Source: Massilia sp. ZL223 (lineage in GTDB: Bacteria; Pseudomonadota; Gammaproteobacteria; Burkholderiales; Burkholderiaceae_D). From it: a stretch of DNA of 64,000 nucleotides. Position 1 is the stretch's first letter, and each line of letters starts with the position of its first letter. The notes beneath the pieces were generated by a model. That model was not told the DNA's origin and did not search any database. It was given only the letters and a program-made list of their open reading frames with translations. Location of the stretch: contig NZ_JAGPWD010000022.1 in NCBI RefSeq assembly GCF_018119395.1, forward strand, positions 29,710 through 93,709, given 5' to 3'. Position numbers and translations under genes: made by a program. Below are positions 1 to 8,270 of the stretch, in pieces.

Positions 1-35
1 CGAGCGACGTGCTTTGACCGTTTTCGCTTCGGAGA

Positions 36-60
36 GCCCGCCAGATGGCGGGCTTTTTAT
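36..60 (+). terminator. Rho-independent terminator of an upstream gene
   Basis: A 7-bp GC stem (36-42 with 47-53) and a 4-base loop are followed by TTTTTAT. The T-run lies only on the plus-strand side, so this should end a plus-strand transcript whose gene lies left of the window. Confidence 0.8.
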
Positions 61-108
61 TTGCCTGTATGCCGTGCGGATGAAACCGCGTTAGCACGAC
101 GCGACGGA

Positions 109-194
109 CTTGGGTTCCGGCCTTCGCCGGAACGACGTGCTGGAGCTAGCCGCTAGCTCATAAACCGTCGTTCCGGCGAAGGCCGGAACCCAAG
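109..194. repeat. Long intergenic palindromic repeat (REP-like)
   Basis: Two 28-base arms (109-136 and 167-194) are perfectly complementary. Inside them lies a smaller stem (143-150 with 152-159). The arm core, TTCCGGCGAAGGCCGGAA, is shared in variant form with the palindromes at 26872-26906 and 54525-54670, so this is a dispersed family and not just a terminator. Confidence 0.8.
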
Positions 195-238
195 TTCGCA
201 GCACACCACCATTTTCACCGTTCACCACAACAACAAGA

Positions 239-997
239 ATGCCCCTCTTACTAAAACTCCTGCTCGTCCCCTCCCTCATCGCCGCCGTCACCCTCGCAGG
301 CCGCCGCTGGGGCCCCAAGGTCGCCGGCTGGCTCTCCGCCTTCCCCATCGTCTCCGGCCCCATCCTGCTGGCCATCGCCCTCGAACAGGGCAGCGACTTC
401 GCCGCCACCGCCGCCGCCAACACCCTGCTCGCCGTGCTGGCCATCCTGGTTTTCAGCGTCGCCTACGCCCGCGTGGCGAAGCGCCAGGGCGTGTTCGCCT
501 CCATGACCGCCGCCCTGCTCGCCTGGGCCCTGAGCGTCGCCCTGCTGCGCAGCCTCGAATTCCCGCTGTGGGCCGGCTTTGCCGCCGTCCTCGCCGCCCT
601 GCTCGCCGCCCCGCGCCTGATCGGCAAGATCGATGCGCGCAAGACCTCCGCCGCCCCGGCCCGCGACCTGCCCTGGCGCATGGCCGCCGGGGCGTTCCTG
701 ACCCTGGCCGTCACCGCCGCCGCCGCCCAGATGGGCCCGCGCCTGAGCGGCATGTTCGCCATGTTCCCGGTCATGAGCACGGTGCTGGTCGGCTTCTCGC
801 ACCGCAGCTCCGGCCCCGGCTTCGCGGTCGACCTGCTGCGCGGCATGGTGCGCGGCTACTATGCCTTCGCCGTGTTCTGCCTGGTGCTGGCCCTGCTGCT
901 GCGCGCCCAGCCGCTGGCGCCGGCCTTCCTCGCGGCCACGGTGTGCGCCCTGGCAGTGCAGCTGGGCTTGCGCGCCGCCATGGCCCGCTTAAAATAG
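239..997 (+). CDS. Integral membrane protein with duplicated halves
   Basis: A 252-residue, very hydrophobic protein with about eight or nine membrane segments. Two halves carry matching motifs: GPKVAGWLSAFPIVSGP at residues 25-41 and GPRLSGMFAMFPVMSTV at 166-182. This suggests an internal duplication, as in many small transporters. A charged loop (IDARKTSAAPARD, about 131-143) separates the halves. No catalytic motif is visible and I do not recognise the family, so transport is an inference from topology only. The gene lies 29 bases upstream of the ECF42 operon and could be co-transcribed with it. The start has no strong ribosome-binding site. Confidence 0.75.
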   Translation: MPLLLKLLLVPSLIAAVTLAGRRWGPKVAGWLSAFPIVSGPILLAIALEQGSDFAATAAANTLLAVLAILVFSVAYARVAKRQGVFASMTAALLAWALSVALLRSLEFPLWAGFAAVLAALLAAPRLIGKIDARKTSAAPARDLPWRMAAGAFLTLAVTAAAAQMGPRLSGMFAMFPVMSTVLVGFSHRSSGPGFAVDLLRGMVRGYYAFAVFCLVLALLLRAQPLAPAFLAATVCALAVQLGLRAAMARLK

Positions 998-1026
998 CTC
1001 GATTCACCATACACAAGGAGACCGGG

Positions 1027-1383
1027 ATGCCCCACATGTTGCTGATCCACGAACCCGTCGGCCAGCGCGCCACCCGCAGCGATCCGGAAGGCCGCGCCGT
1101 CTACGACCGCATGCTGCGCTGGGGCGACGACCTGAAAGCCCGCGGCCTGCTGCTGGGCGCCGAATCGCTGGCCTCGACCGAGCACGCAGTGCGCGTCAGC
1201 ACCGGCGGCGGCCGGGCGCGCATCGTCGACGGCCCCTTCGCGGAAGCCAAGGAAATGGTTGGCGGCTTCTTCCTGGTCAACGTGGACACGCGCGAGGAAG
1301 CCGTGGCCCTGGCGCAGACCTGCCCAGCCGCCGAATGGGCGACGGTCGAGGTGCGCGCCTTGGCGCCCTGCTTCGAAACATAA
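1027..1383 (+). CDS. YCII/DGPF-domain protein, first copy
   Basis: A 118-residue single-domain protein of the YCII-related (DGPF) family. The diagnostic motif VDGPFAEAKE sits near residue 70, in the usual fold order. The start is set by AAGGAG at 1014-1019, eight bases ahead of the ATG. DGPF proteins are the characteristic genomic partners of ECF42 sigma factors, and such a sigma factor follows three genes downstream. Their biochemical role is not settled. It shares roughly its whole length with the next DGPF protein (1477-1869), so the two look like an old tandem duplication. Confidence 0.85.
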   Translation: MPHMLLIHEPVGQRATRSDPEGRAVYDRMLRWGDDLKARGLLLGAESLASTEHAVRVSTGGGRARIVDGPFAEAKEMVGGFFLVNVDTREEAVALAQTCPAAEWATVEVRALAPCFET

Positions 1384-1476
1384 AAAAATATCAGCGGCGA
1401 TGTCGAAACGCCGCGCCGCCGTTCGTCGTAGGGAATGAAAGGCGGCATGCGCCGCTTTCCAACCAAGGAGAACGAC

Positions 1477-1869
1477 ATGCGTTTCATGATCATCGTCAAG
1501 GCGACCGGCGCGACGGAAGCGGGCGTCATGCCCGACGCCAGCCTGTTCGCCGCGATGGGCGAGTACCACCAGGAACTGGCCCGCGCCGGCGTCTTGCTCG
1601 ACGCCAACGGCCTCAAGCCGAGCAGCCAGGGCTGGCGCATCCGCTACGAAGGCAAGCAGCGCAGCGTGATCGACGGCCCCTTCGCCGAGACCAAGGAGCT
1701 GATCGCCGGCTACACCCTGATCCAGGTCCGCTCGCGCGAAGAAGCGCTCGAATGGGCGCGCCGCTTCCCCAACCCGCACGGCGAGGGCGCCGCGGCCGAG
1801 ATCGAAGTGCGCCCGCTGTACGAGATGGACGACCTCCCCGCCTACGCCCAAGCCCACAAGGAGCAATGA
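1477..1869 (+). CDS. YCII/DGPF-domain protein, second copy
   Basis: A 130-residue YCII-family protein with the motif IDGPFAETKELI near residue 68. I chose the ATG at 1477 because AAGGAG (1465-1470) lies six bases upstream. An earlier in-frame ATG at 1435 would add a non-conserved leader. The stop codon overlaps the start of the following VOC gene (ATGA), which indicates translational coupling. Function beyond association with the ECF42 sigma factor is unknown. The family fold resembles small ferredoxin-like enzymes or sensors. Confidence 0.88.
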   Translation: MRFMIIVKATGATEAGVMPDASLFAAMGEYHQELARAGVLLDANGLKPSSQGWRIRYEGKQRSVIDGPFAETKELIAGYTLIQVRSREEALEWARRFPNPHGEGAAAEIEVRPLYEMDDLPAYAQAHKEQ

Positions 1870-2276
1870 TGCATACCCAGATCTACGTGAACCTCCCGGT
1901 CAAGGACCTCGAACGCAGCAAGGCCTTCTTCGGCGCGCTCGGCTTCAGCTTCAATCCCCAGTTCAGCGACCAGAACGCCGCCTGCATGATCGTCAATCCC
2001 GACGCCTATGTGATGCTGCTGGCCGAGCCCTTCTTCCAGGGCTTCACGCGCAAGCCGATCTCAAGCGCCAGGGACAGCACCGAGGTGCTGGTCTGCCTGT
2101 CGCGCGACAGCCGCGCGGCGGTCGACGAGATGGTGGCCAAGGCGCGCGAAGCCGGCGGCAGCGTGCCGGCCGAAGCGCGCGACTACGGCTTCATGTACCA
2201 GCACGGCTTCGAAGACCCGGACGGCCATATCTGGGAGCTGGCCTATATGGCGTCGATGCCCCCGGCGCAGGCCTGA
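1869..2276 (+). CDS. VOC (glyoxalase/bleomycin-resistance) family protein
   Basis: A 135-residue protein of the vicinal-oxygen-chelate fold. It has the typical opening (IYVNLPVKDLERSKAFFGALGF) and the C-terminal EDPDGHIWEL strand that supplies a metal-ligand-type Glu. Two consecutive ATG codons occur. AAGGAG at 1858-1863 gives proper spacing to the second, at 1869. The gene overlaps both neighbours by a base or a few bases, so it belongs to the DGPF/sigma operon. VOC proteins are recurrent members of ECF42 neighbourhoods; substrate unknown. Confidence 0.85.
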   Translation: MHTQIYVNLPVKDLERSKAFFGALGFSFNPQFSDQNAACMIVNPDAYVMLLAEPFFQGFTRKPISSARDSTEVLVCLSRDSRAAVDEMVAKAREAGGSVPAEARDYGFMYQHGFEDPDGHIWELAYMASMPPAQA

Positions 2277-3544
2277 TGGACGCCAGCGTCGATCAGGCGA
2301 TTGCGGGCGTCTGGCGTATCGAGTCGGCCCGCATCGTCGCGAGCGTGGCGCGCATCGTGCGCGACGTCGGGCTGGCCGAGGAGCTGGCCCAGGACGCGCT
2401 GGTCGCGGCGCTCGAGCACTGGCCCCGGGACGGCATTCCCGAGCGTCCCGGCGCCTGGCTGCTCACCGCCGCGCGCAACAACGCCCTCGACCGCCTGCGG
2501 CGCGACCGCTCGCTGCGCGACAAACTGGAACAGATCGGCCTCGACCTCGAGGCCCAGGAGGCGCTCGTGGTGCCCGACTTCTCCGACAGCCTGGACGACA
2601 AGCGGCGCGACGTGTTCCAGGACGACATGCTGCGCCTGATGTTCACCGCCTGCCACCCGGTGCTGCCGGCCGACGCCCGGGTGGCGCTCACCCTCAAGCT
2701 GCTGGGCGGCCTGTCGACCCAGGAAATCGCGCGCGCCTTCCTGGTGCCGGAAGCCACCATGGCCCAGCGCATCGTGCGCGCCAAGCGCAGCCTGGGCGAG
2801 GCCAGGGTCGCCTTCGAGCTGCCGCCGCCCGAGGAACTCGACGAACGCCTGGGGACGGTGCTGGAAGTGGTCTACCTGGTCTTCAACGAAGGCTACTCGG
2901 CCACCGCCGGCGAAGACTGGATGCGCCCGCAGCTGCTCGAGGAAGCCCTGCGCCTGGGCCGCATCCTGGCCGAACTCGCGCCCGGCGAACCGGAGGTGCA
3001 CGGCCTGGTGGCCCTGATGGAACTGCAGGCCTCGCGCATGCATGCGCGCCTGGACGGCGCCGGCAAGCCGGTGCTGCTGCTCGAGCAGGACCGTGCGCGC
3101 TGGGACGGGGTGCTGATCCGGCGCGGGCTGGCAGCCCTGGAACGCGCCGCGAAGCTGGACCTGCCGCGCGGCCCCTACGTGCTGCAGGCCGAACTCGCGG
3201 CCTGCCACGCCCGCGCCCACCGCGCCGAGCTGACCGACTGGCGCCGCATCGCGGACCTGTACGCGGAGCTGGCCGCGATCCAGCCCTCGCCGGTGGTGGA
3301 GCTCAACCGCGCGGTCGCCGTCGGCATGGCGGACGGACCGGCCGCCGGGCTGGCCCTGGTCGACCAGCTGGCCGCCGGCGGCAAGCTGGTCGGCTACCAC
3401 TGGCTGCCGAGCGTGCGCGGCGACCTGCTCGCCAAGCTCGGACGCGGGCGCGAAGCGAAGCAAGAATTCGAACGCGCCGCCGCCCTGACTTCCAACGCGC
3501 GCGAGCGCGAACTGCTGCTCGAGCGCGCGGCCTCCCAACAATGA
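2276..3544 (+). CDS. ECF42-type RNA polymerase sigma factor with C-terminal extension
   Basis: A 422-residue sigma factor. Region 2 (about residues 10-75) has the RPGAWLLTAARNNALDRLRR stretch. Region 4 (about 115-170) has LSTQEIARAFLVPEATMAQR, a helix-turn-helix. The remaining 250 residues form the long helical, TPR-like extension typical of ECF42 factors (YLVFNEGYSA motif near residue 205). No anti-sigma gene is present, in line with ECF42 biology, where the extension is thought to control activity. The start overlaps the VOC stop. The operon partners (two DGPF proteins, one VOC) are the known or probable targets. Confidence 0.92.
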   Translation: MDASVDQAIAGVWRIESARIVASVARIVRDVGLAEELAQDALVAALEHWPRDGIPERPGAWLLTAARNNALDRLRRDRSLRDKLEQIGLDLEAQEALVVPDFSDSLDDKRRDVFQDDMLRLMFTACHPVLPADARVALTLKLLGGLSTQEIARAFLVPEATMAQRIVRAKRSLGEARVAFELPPPEELDERLGTVLEVVYLVFNEGYSATAGEDWMRPQLLEEALRLGRILAELAPGEPEVHGLVALMELQASRMHARLDGAGKPVLLLEQDRARWDGVLIRRGLAALERAAKLDLPRGPYVLQAELAACHARAHRAELTDWRRIADLYAELAAIQPSPVVELNRAVAVGMADGPAAGLALVDQLAAGGKLVGYHWLPSVRGDLLAKLGRGREAKQEFERAAALTSNARERELLLERAASQQ

Positions 3545-3545
3545 C

Positions 3546-3576
3546 AAAACCCCGCGGCCGGGAGCCGCGGGGTTTT
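3546..3576. terminator. Bidirectional terminator between convergent genes
   Basis: A 13-bp perfect stem (3546-3558 with 3564-3576) with AAAA and TTTT at its ends. It lies directly after the sigma-factor stop and before the convergent FecR gene, so it can serve both strands. Confidence 0.85.
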
Positions 3577-3590
3577 GGTGGAGGACACGG

Positions 3591-4442
3591 TCAGCGTACG
3601 ATGCAGTCGGTCGACTGTCCCTGTCCGGGTCCTGCGCCATTGCTGGCCACCGGACCGCCGCTGCCGGCGTCGAAGCTCGGCGGCGGAACGAACTGGATGC
3701 CCGGGTTCGACGGCACGATCACCGGCGGCTGGTTCACGTTCGGCACATAACCGAACTGGCCGGCCTGGAAGCCGAGCGCGCCGCCATTGTTGGTGACGAT
3801 GATGGCGCCGTCGGTCACCTGCAGGTGCAGGCCCGGGGCCAGGGGCGGCGGCGCCGCCGGACCGTCCGCACCACGGGGAAGCTTGCCGCCCGCGCCAATC
3901 GGTGTCTTCTCCGCCGGGTTCGACTGCGGCAGCGCACTGGTGTTGTACTCGATGCGAATGCCGGCCGGCGGCGGGGGCGGCACGTACTGCGCCACGAAGG
4001 TGGTGCCGCGGATGCCGATGGTCGCGGTCGGCGTCTTGAGCGAGAACTTTTCCTTGTTGCGCTTGCCCATCAGGCCGGTGATCGAGCGCAGGCCGCCCTT
4101 CACCAGGCTGTAGCTGGCGTTGTCCGCTTCCGGCTTGTTCTCGTCATAGGAGAAGTTCTCGACCTTGAAAGTGGTGCCGGGGCGCAGCGTGATCTCGCTG
4201 TTGTCCACGAACTTGATCTGGGCGTAGGTGTTCTTCTCCGACACCAGGGTGTCGCCGCTTTCGATCTCGGAACGCAGAGCCAGCACCTTGACGCTGCCGT
4301 CCGCCTTCTTCGCCAGCAGCGGGCCGCTCAGGTGCGTCACCATGCCGGCCACCTGCGCCGCCCAGGCCGCGCCGCCGGCACCGAGCAGCAGCGCGAACAG
4401 CAGCGCCTTAATTGCAGTACATTTTTGCAGCAGGTTTTTCAT
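3591..4442 (-). CDS. FecR-domain secreted protein of the two-partner secretion operon
   Basis: A 283-residue protein with a Sec signal peptide (hydrophobic stretch about 12-29, ending AWA). A FecR domain follows at about 55-150 (SGDTLVSEKNTYAQIKF, ITLRPGTTFKVE, TPTATIGIRGTTFVA). The C-terminal half is rich in Pro and Gly and ends CIVR. There is no transmembrane anchor or sigma-factor partner, so this is not a classical FecR iron regulator. Stand-alone FecR domains occur as periplasmic or cell-surface ligand-binding modules. Its first 35 bases overlap the end of the TpsA gene in another frame, which implies coupled translation and a related role, for example adhesin anchoring or stabilisation (inference). 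Confidence 0.85.
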   Translation of the reverse strand: MKNLLQKCTAIKALLFALLLGAGGAAWAAQVAGMVTHLSGPLLAKKADGSVKVLALRSEIESGDTLVSEKNTYAQIKFVDNSEITLRPGTTFKVENFSYDENKPEADNASYSLVKGGLRSITGLMGKRNKEKFSLKTPTATIGIRGTTFVAQYVPPPPPAGIRIEYNTSALPQSNPAEKTPIGAGGKLPRGADGPAAPPPLAPGLHLQVTDGAIIVTNNGGALGFQAGQFGYVPNVNQPPVIVPSNPGIQFVPPPSFDAGSGGPVASNGAGPGQGQSTDCIVR

Positions 4443-7400
4443 TCTTCACTCCAGTGTTCTCCGCGGACGCAGGACCGGCCTGCTTCTCGTTCTTCTCCGG
4501 CTGTTCCGGACCGCCCTGGCCCGCATCGGCCTTCGCCTCGTTCTGGCGGTTGATCAGGTTGACCGCCACGCGCTGCGTGTCGTCGATCGGTGCGGTCGCC
4601 TTGCCCTGGCCGGGGGTCGATACCTGGCAGGCCGGCAGGGTCGGATCTTTCGAGCACAGCACGGCCGTCGGCAGCACCGCTTCGCAGCCTTGCAGGTTTG
4701 GCGACACCACGCACTGCGCCAGCTTCGGCAGGCGCACTTCGCAACCCTGCAGGGACGGGCTGCCGATGCACTGCGCCAAGGTCGGCAGCACCACGCCGCA
4801 GCCCGGCGCGCCTGGCTTGACGATGCACTCCGACAGCGTCGGCAGCACGCCTTCGCACACCGGGGCGCCCGGGTCCACCAGGCAGGAATCGAAGGTCACC
4901 TGCACGGTCTGGGCGCAGCCTTCCTGGCCCGGATTCACCTTGCACACCTCGATGGGCGGCAACACCACGGCGCAGTTCGGCCCCGTCGGGTTGACCAGGC
5001 AAGCCTCGAAGGTGGCGCGCCGGATCACCGGTTCGCAGCCCGGCTGCTTTGGGTTGAGCTGGCACTGGGACAGCGGGGGCAGGATGCTGCCGCAGTCCGG
5101 GCCGGCCGGATTGACGATGCAAACCTGCAGCGCGGCATCCAGCACCGGGGCGCAGCCCGGCAGCGCCGGATTGACCAGGCAGGCGGACAGCGGCGGCGGC
5201 GGGAGCGGTTCCGGTTCAGGTTGCGGATCCGGTTTCGGGTCCGGTTGCGGATCCGGCTGCGGCTCGGGTTGCGGATCCGGCTTCGGGTCCGGCTGCGGCT
5301 CGGGTTGCGGGTCGGGTTGCGGATCGGGTTGCGGGTCCGGTTGCGGGTCCGGTTGCGGATCGGGTTGCGGGTCCGGCTTCGGGTCCGGTTGCGGGTCCGG
5401 CTTCGGATCCGGCTCCGAACCGGTGGTGGTCACCGTGAGGCGGTCCGCCGGCACCAGGATGCTGCCCGGTGCGATCGAGGTCGAGCCGCCCTCCACGCTC
5501 ACGCTGCCGCTGGCGGTGTTCACGCGCGCGGCGGCGCCGATGGTGACCGCGCCGCCATTGTCGGCGAACAGGCGGATGTTGCCGCTGTCCGAGCTCACGC
5601 TGCCTTCGATGGTCAGCGGGCTGTGGGTGATCAGGCTGATGTTGCCGCTGCCCGTCTTGATGCCCTGTTCATAGGACTCGGTCGCCGCCACGGTCAGGCC
5701 GCCGGTGCTCTCGATCGCGATCGCGCCGCCGTTGCCGCTGCCGGCCTGCACCACGTCCTGCAGGATCAGCGGGCGGTCGTTGACGATGTTGATCGGGGCG
5801 ATGCCGGCCGCCGTATTGGTGGCCGAGAGGATGTTGGCGCTGGTATGCAGCGGGAGCTTGTCGCTGCCGATGCCGCCGCGCGAGGTCAGCGACAGGTAGC
5901 TGCCCTTCAGCGCGCCGGCGCCGCCGATGGAATCCGCGTCGATCAGCACGGCGGTTCCTTCGAGCGCGCTGTCGACGAGCAGGTCGCCGCCGCGCAGGTT
6001 CACTTCCACCCCTGCTTTCACGCCCACCAGCTCGCCCAGGGTGGCGACGCGCAGGCTGTCGATCCAGTTGAAATGAAACTGGTGGCCGGACGCGGCGCCT
6101 GCCAGGGCGCCGTCGACCTTGTTGGCGCCGCTCAGGTACACCGTGCCGCCCTGCACGGCCAGGTCGCGCGTCGTGATCGCGCCCGACCCGTTGATCGAAC
6201 CGCGTGCGCTCAGGTCCACCAGGCCGCTCGCGTTCACCGCGCCCGACAAGCTCAGGCTTTCGCCGGCCTCGAGCACGACGTCGCTCGACTTGATGGCGCC
6301 ATCCACGCTGAGCGCGTTGCCGCTCAGCTTGACGCCGGCGCTGGCCTCGATGGTGGCGGCGCGGTCCACCGACACGCTTGCGCCGCCCAGCCTGGGGTGC
6401 AGGTTGCCGACGAACTGGCTGTTGGCGCCGGTGAGCGTGACCGGGGCGCCGATGCTGATCGCGCCGCGCGTGTCGATCACCAGGTTGCCCGCCAGGGTCA
6501 CGGGACTGTCGATCCTGACCATCCCGTTGTGGGCGCTATTGCCGATGCTGATCTGGTAGACGTCCATCTTCGCCAGCTGGGACGGCTGCAGGCTCAGGGA
6601 GCCGGTGTCGTAATAGCTGCCGATCTCGGCCACCTTGATGGCGGTGGCGTCGTTATAGGTGGTGAAGCTCACCGTCGGCAACACGCCGTTCACACCGCCG
6701 ACCTTGCCGAAGAAATTCATGCGGGAGGCTTTGAAGTCGATGTAGCCGGGGCTGGAGACCGAGCCTTCCTGGTCGAGCGTGAAGCTGCCCTTGGCGCGGA
6801 AATCGGCGGTGCCCCCGACCCGCAGCGCCGCGTTGACGACGATGTCGTTGCCCGCCTCGGCGCGCAGGTTGTAGGGCGTGTCGATGCCCAGTTCGAATGT
6901 CAGGTCGTGCTGGGCCTGGAGGACGATGTCGGCCTTGGTGTCCAGCAGGGTCTGCGGCGAGACCCGGCTCACGCCGCTGGCCGGTCCGCTGCCGAACACC
7001 GCGACTTCGAGCGCGCTGGCCTCGCCGCCGGCCCCGACCACGATGTCGTAGGGGTCGAGCAGCCAGGTGCCCTGGCGCCCCTGTGCGGAACCCGCATCGA
7101 CGCGGATGCCGGCGACGTCCAGGTCGTGGCCCGAGGTCTCGACCAGGCCGCCCTGGCCCATGCCGCGCGCCGAGATGCTGCCGTAGGCCGCGGTCGCGCC
7201 ATCCGACCACAGCACCACCTTGCCGCCCTCGCCCTGCGCGAGCGCGTCGGCGCGGATGCTGGCGTCCTTGCCGAACCAGGTCTGCCGCGCGTTGGGCAGC
7301 AGCGGGTTCTTGCCCTGGTAATCGCCGCCGGCCAGCACCGTGCCGCCGCCCAGCTGGCCGCTCGCGTCCACCGCGGCGTTGCCGGCCAGGCCGACGCGTT

Positions 7401-8259
7401 CGCCCAGCAGGTGGATGTCGCCGCCCTTGCCGGCGCCGCGCGCACTGGTGACGCTGCCCTGCCCCAGCACGGCGTCGCGGCTGGCCTTGAGGACGATCTT
7501 GCCGTTGGCGCCGACCACGGCGCTGTCGGCATTGACCGCGCCGCGCTGGTTCACCAGGGCGCCGTAGATGCCGATGCGGCCGCTGCTGGCCACCACCTGG
7601 CCCAGGTTGATCGCCTGGTCCTGGGGCGCCGACACGACCACGTGCAGGTCGGGGTTGCCGGCGTCGACCAGCTCCACGCTGCGCCCGGCAGCGAGCACGA
7701 TCTCGCCGTTGGGCGCGCTGATCACCCCGCTGTTCTCGATGTTCGGTGCGACCAGGAACACCTTGCCGCCGTTCGGCGTGGCGATGGCGCCTTCGTTGCG
7801 CACAGCACCGGCGGCCGCTCCCTCCTTGAAGCGCTTCTTCCCGGCCAGGAAGTCGGCGTCGCTCATGTTCAGGGTCGAGGCCACCAGGCCGTTCACGTCG
7901 ACGCGCGCGTCGCGGCCGAACACGATGCCGTTCGGGTTGATCAGGAAGACCTTGCCGTTCGACTGCAGCGCGCCCAGGATGCGGCTCGGGTCCTGGCCCA
8001 GGATGCGGTTGAGCACCGCGCTGTCGCTGCTTTGCTGGATGAAGCGCGTGACCTCGCCCGCATTGACCGAGAAGCTTTGCCAGTTGATGATCGTGCCGGG
8101 CGTGTTCGTGATCGAGAACACGTTGCCCTGCTGCGAGAAGCTGGCCTGGCCGGCGACGACCTGCGGCGAGGCCGGCGCTGCCTGGGCGCCGCCGACGCCC
8201 GCCACGGCGGCGGCCACGAGCAGCGCCGCCTTGCGGATCTTGAAGAGTGGTTTGTTCAT
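4408..8259 (-). CDS. TpsA-type filamentous-haemagglutinin-like exoprotein with Cys-pair repeats
   Basis: A 1283-residue secreted adhesin-like protein. A signal peptide (about 1-28) is followed by the TPS secretion domain (about 29-150), with the hallmark LINPNGIVFG and NGLVAST motifs. A long beta-helix region reaches to about residue 940. Then come a hydrophilic run of PDPQ/PEPQ/PDPK units (about 948-1014) and ten C-x3-P-x4-C units (about 1022-1206). TpsA proteins cross the outer membrane through their cognate TpsB, encoded 11 bases upstream. The Cys-pair array could make a disulfide-locked C-terminal plug or stalk, as terminal Cys motifs do in some other TpsA proteins (inference). AAGGA precedes the ATG at 8259. 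Confidence 0.92.
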   Translation of the reverse strand: MNKPLFKIRKAALLVAAAVAGVGGAQAAPASPQVVAGQASFSQQGNVFSITNTPGTIINWQSFSVNAGEVTRFIQQSSDSAVLNRILGQDPSRILGALQSNGKVFLINPNGIVFGRDARVDVNGLVASTLNMSDADFLAGKKRFKEGAAAGAVRNEGAIATPNGGKVFLVAPNIENSGVISAPNGEIVLAAGRSVELVDAGNPDLHVVVSAPQDQAINLGQVVASSGRIGIYGALVNQRGAVNADSAVVGANGKIVLKASRDAVLGQGSVTSARGAGKGGDIHLLGERVGLAGNAAVDASGQLGGGTVLAGGDYQGKNPLLPNARQTWFGKDASIRADALAQGEGGKVVLWSDGATAAYGSISARGMGQGGLVETSGHDLDVAGIRVDAGSAQGRQGTWLLDPYDIVVGAGGEASALEVAVFGSGPASGVSRVSPQTLLDTKADIVLQAQHDLTFELGIDTPYNLRAEAGNDIVVNAALRVGGTADFRAKGSFTLDQEGSVSSPGYIDFKASRMNFFGKVGGVNGVLPTVSFTTYNDATAIKVAEIGSYYDTGSLSLQPSQLAKMDVYQISIGNSAHNGMVRIDSPVTLAGNLVIDTRGAISIGAPVTLTGANSQFVGNLHPRLGGASVSVDRAATIEASAGVKLSGNALSVDGAIKSSDVVLEAGESLSLSGAVNASGLVDLSARGSINGSGAITTRDLAVQGGTVYLSGANKVDGALAGAASGHQFHFNWIDSLRVATLGELVGVKAGVEVNLRGGDLLVDSALEGTAVLIDADSIGGAGALKGSYLSLTSRGGIGSDKLPLHTSANILSATNTAAGIAPINIVNDRPLILQDVVQAGSGNGGAIAIESTGGLTVAATESYEQGIKTGSGNISLITHSPLTIEGSVSSDSGNIRLFADNGGAVTIGAAARVNTASGSVSVEGGSTSIAPGSILVPADRLTVTTTGSEPDPKPDPQPDPKPDPQPDPQPDPQPDPQPDPQPDPQPEPQPDPKPDPQPEPQPDPQPDPKPDPQPEPEPLPPPPLSACLVNPALPGCAPVLDAALQVCIVNPAGPDCGSILPPLSQCQLNPKQPGCEPVIRRATFEACLVNPTGPNCAVVLPPIEVCKVNPGQEGCAQTVQVTFDSCLVDPGAPVCEGVLPTLSECIVKPGAPGCGVVLPTLAQCIGSPSLQGCEVRLPKLAQCVVSPNLQGCEAVLPTAVLCSKDPTLPACQVSTPGQGKATAPIDDTQRVAVNLINRQNEAKADAGQGGPEQPEKNEKQAGPASAENTGVKNEKPAAKMYCN
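4632..5195 (-). repeat. Ten-unit C-x3-P-x4-C protein repeat coding array
   Basis: Ten decapeptide-cored units such as CLVNPALPGC, CIVNPAGPDC, CQLNPKQPGC and CVVSPNLQGC are spaced by 8 to 11 residues (often xxLPxLxx). All 20 cysteines are conserved, while intervening residues drift. The repeats are therefore old and under selection for paired cysteines. Confidence 0.85.
5210..5420 (-). repeat. Pro-Asp-Pro-Gln tandem repeat coding region
   Basis: About 17 near-identical 12-base units encode PDPQ, PDPK or PEPQ. The DNA-level identity is high, so copy number may vary between strains by slippage. In the protein it is an extended, rigid, acidic linker between the beta-helix and the Cys repeats. 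Confidence 0.85.
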
Positions 8260-8270
8260 CTGGTCTTCCT

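Noticed and set aside
5210..5420. PDPQ repeat as an independent mobile or CRISPR-like repeat
   Set aside because: It is in frame within TpsA and codes for a normal proline-rich linker.
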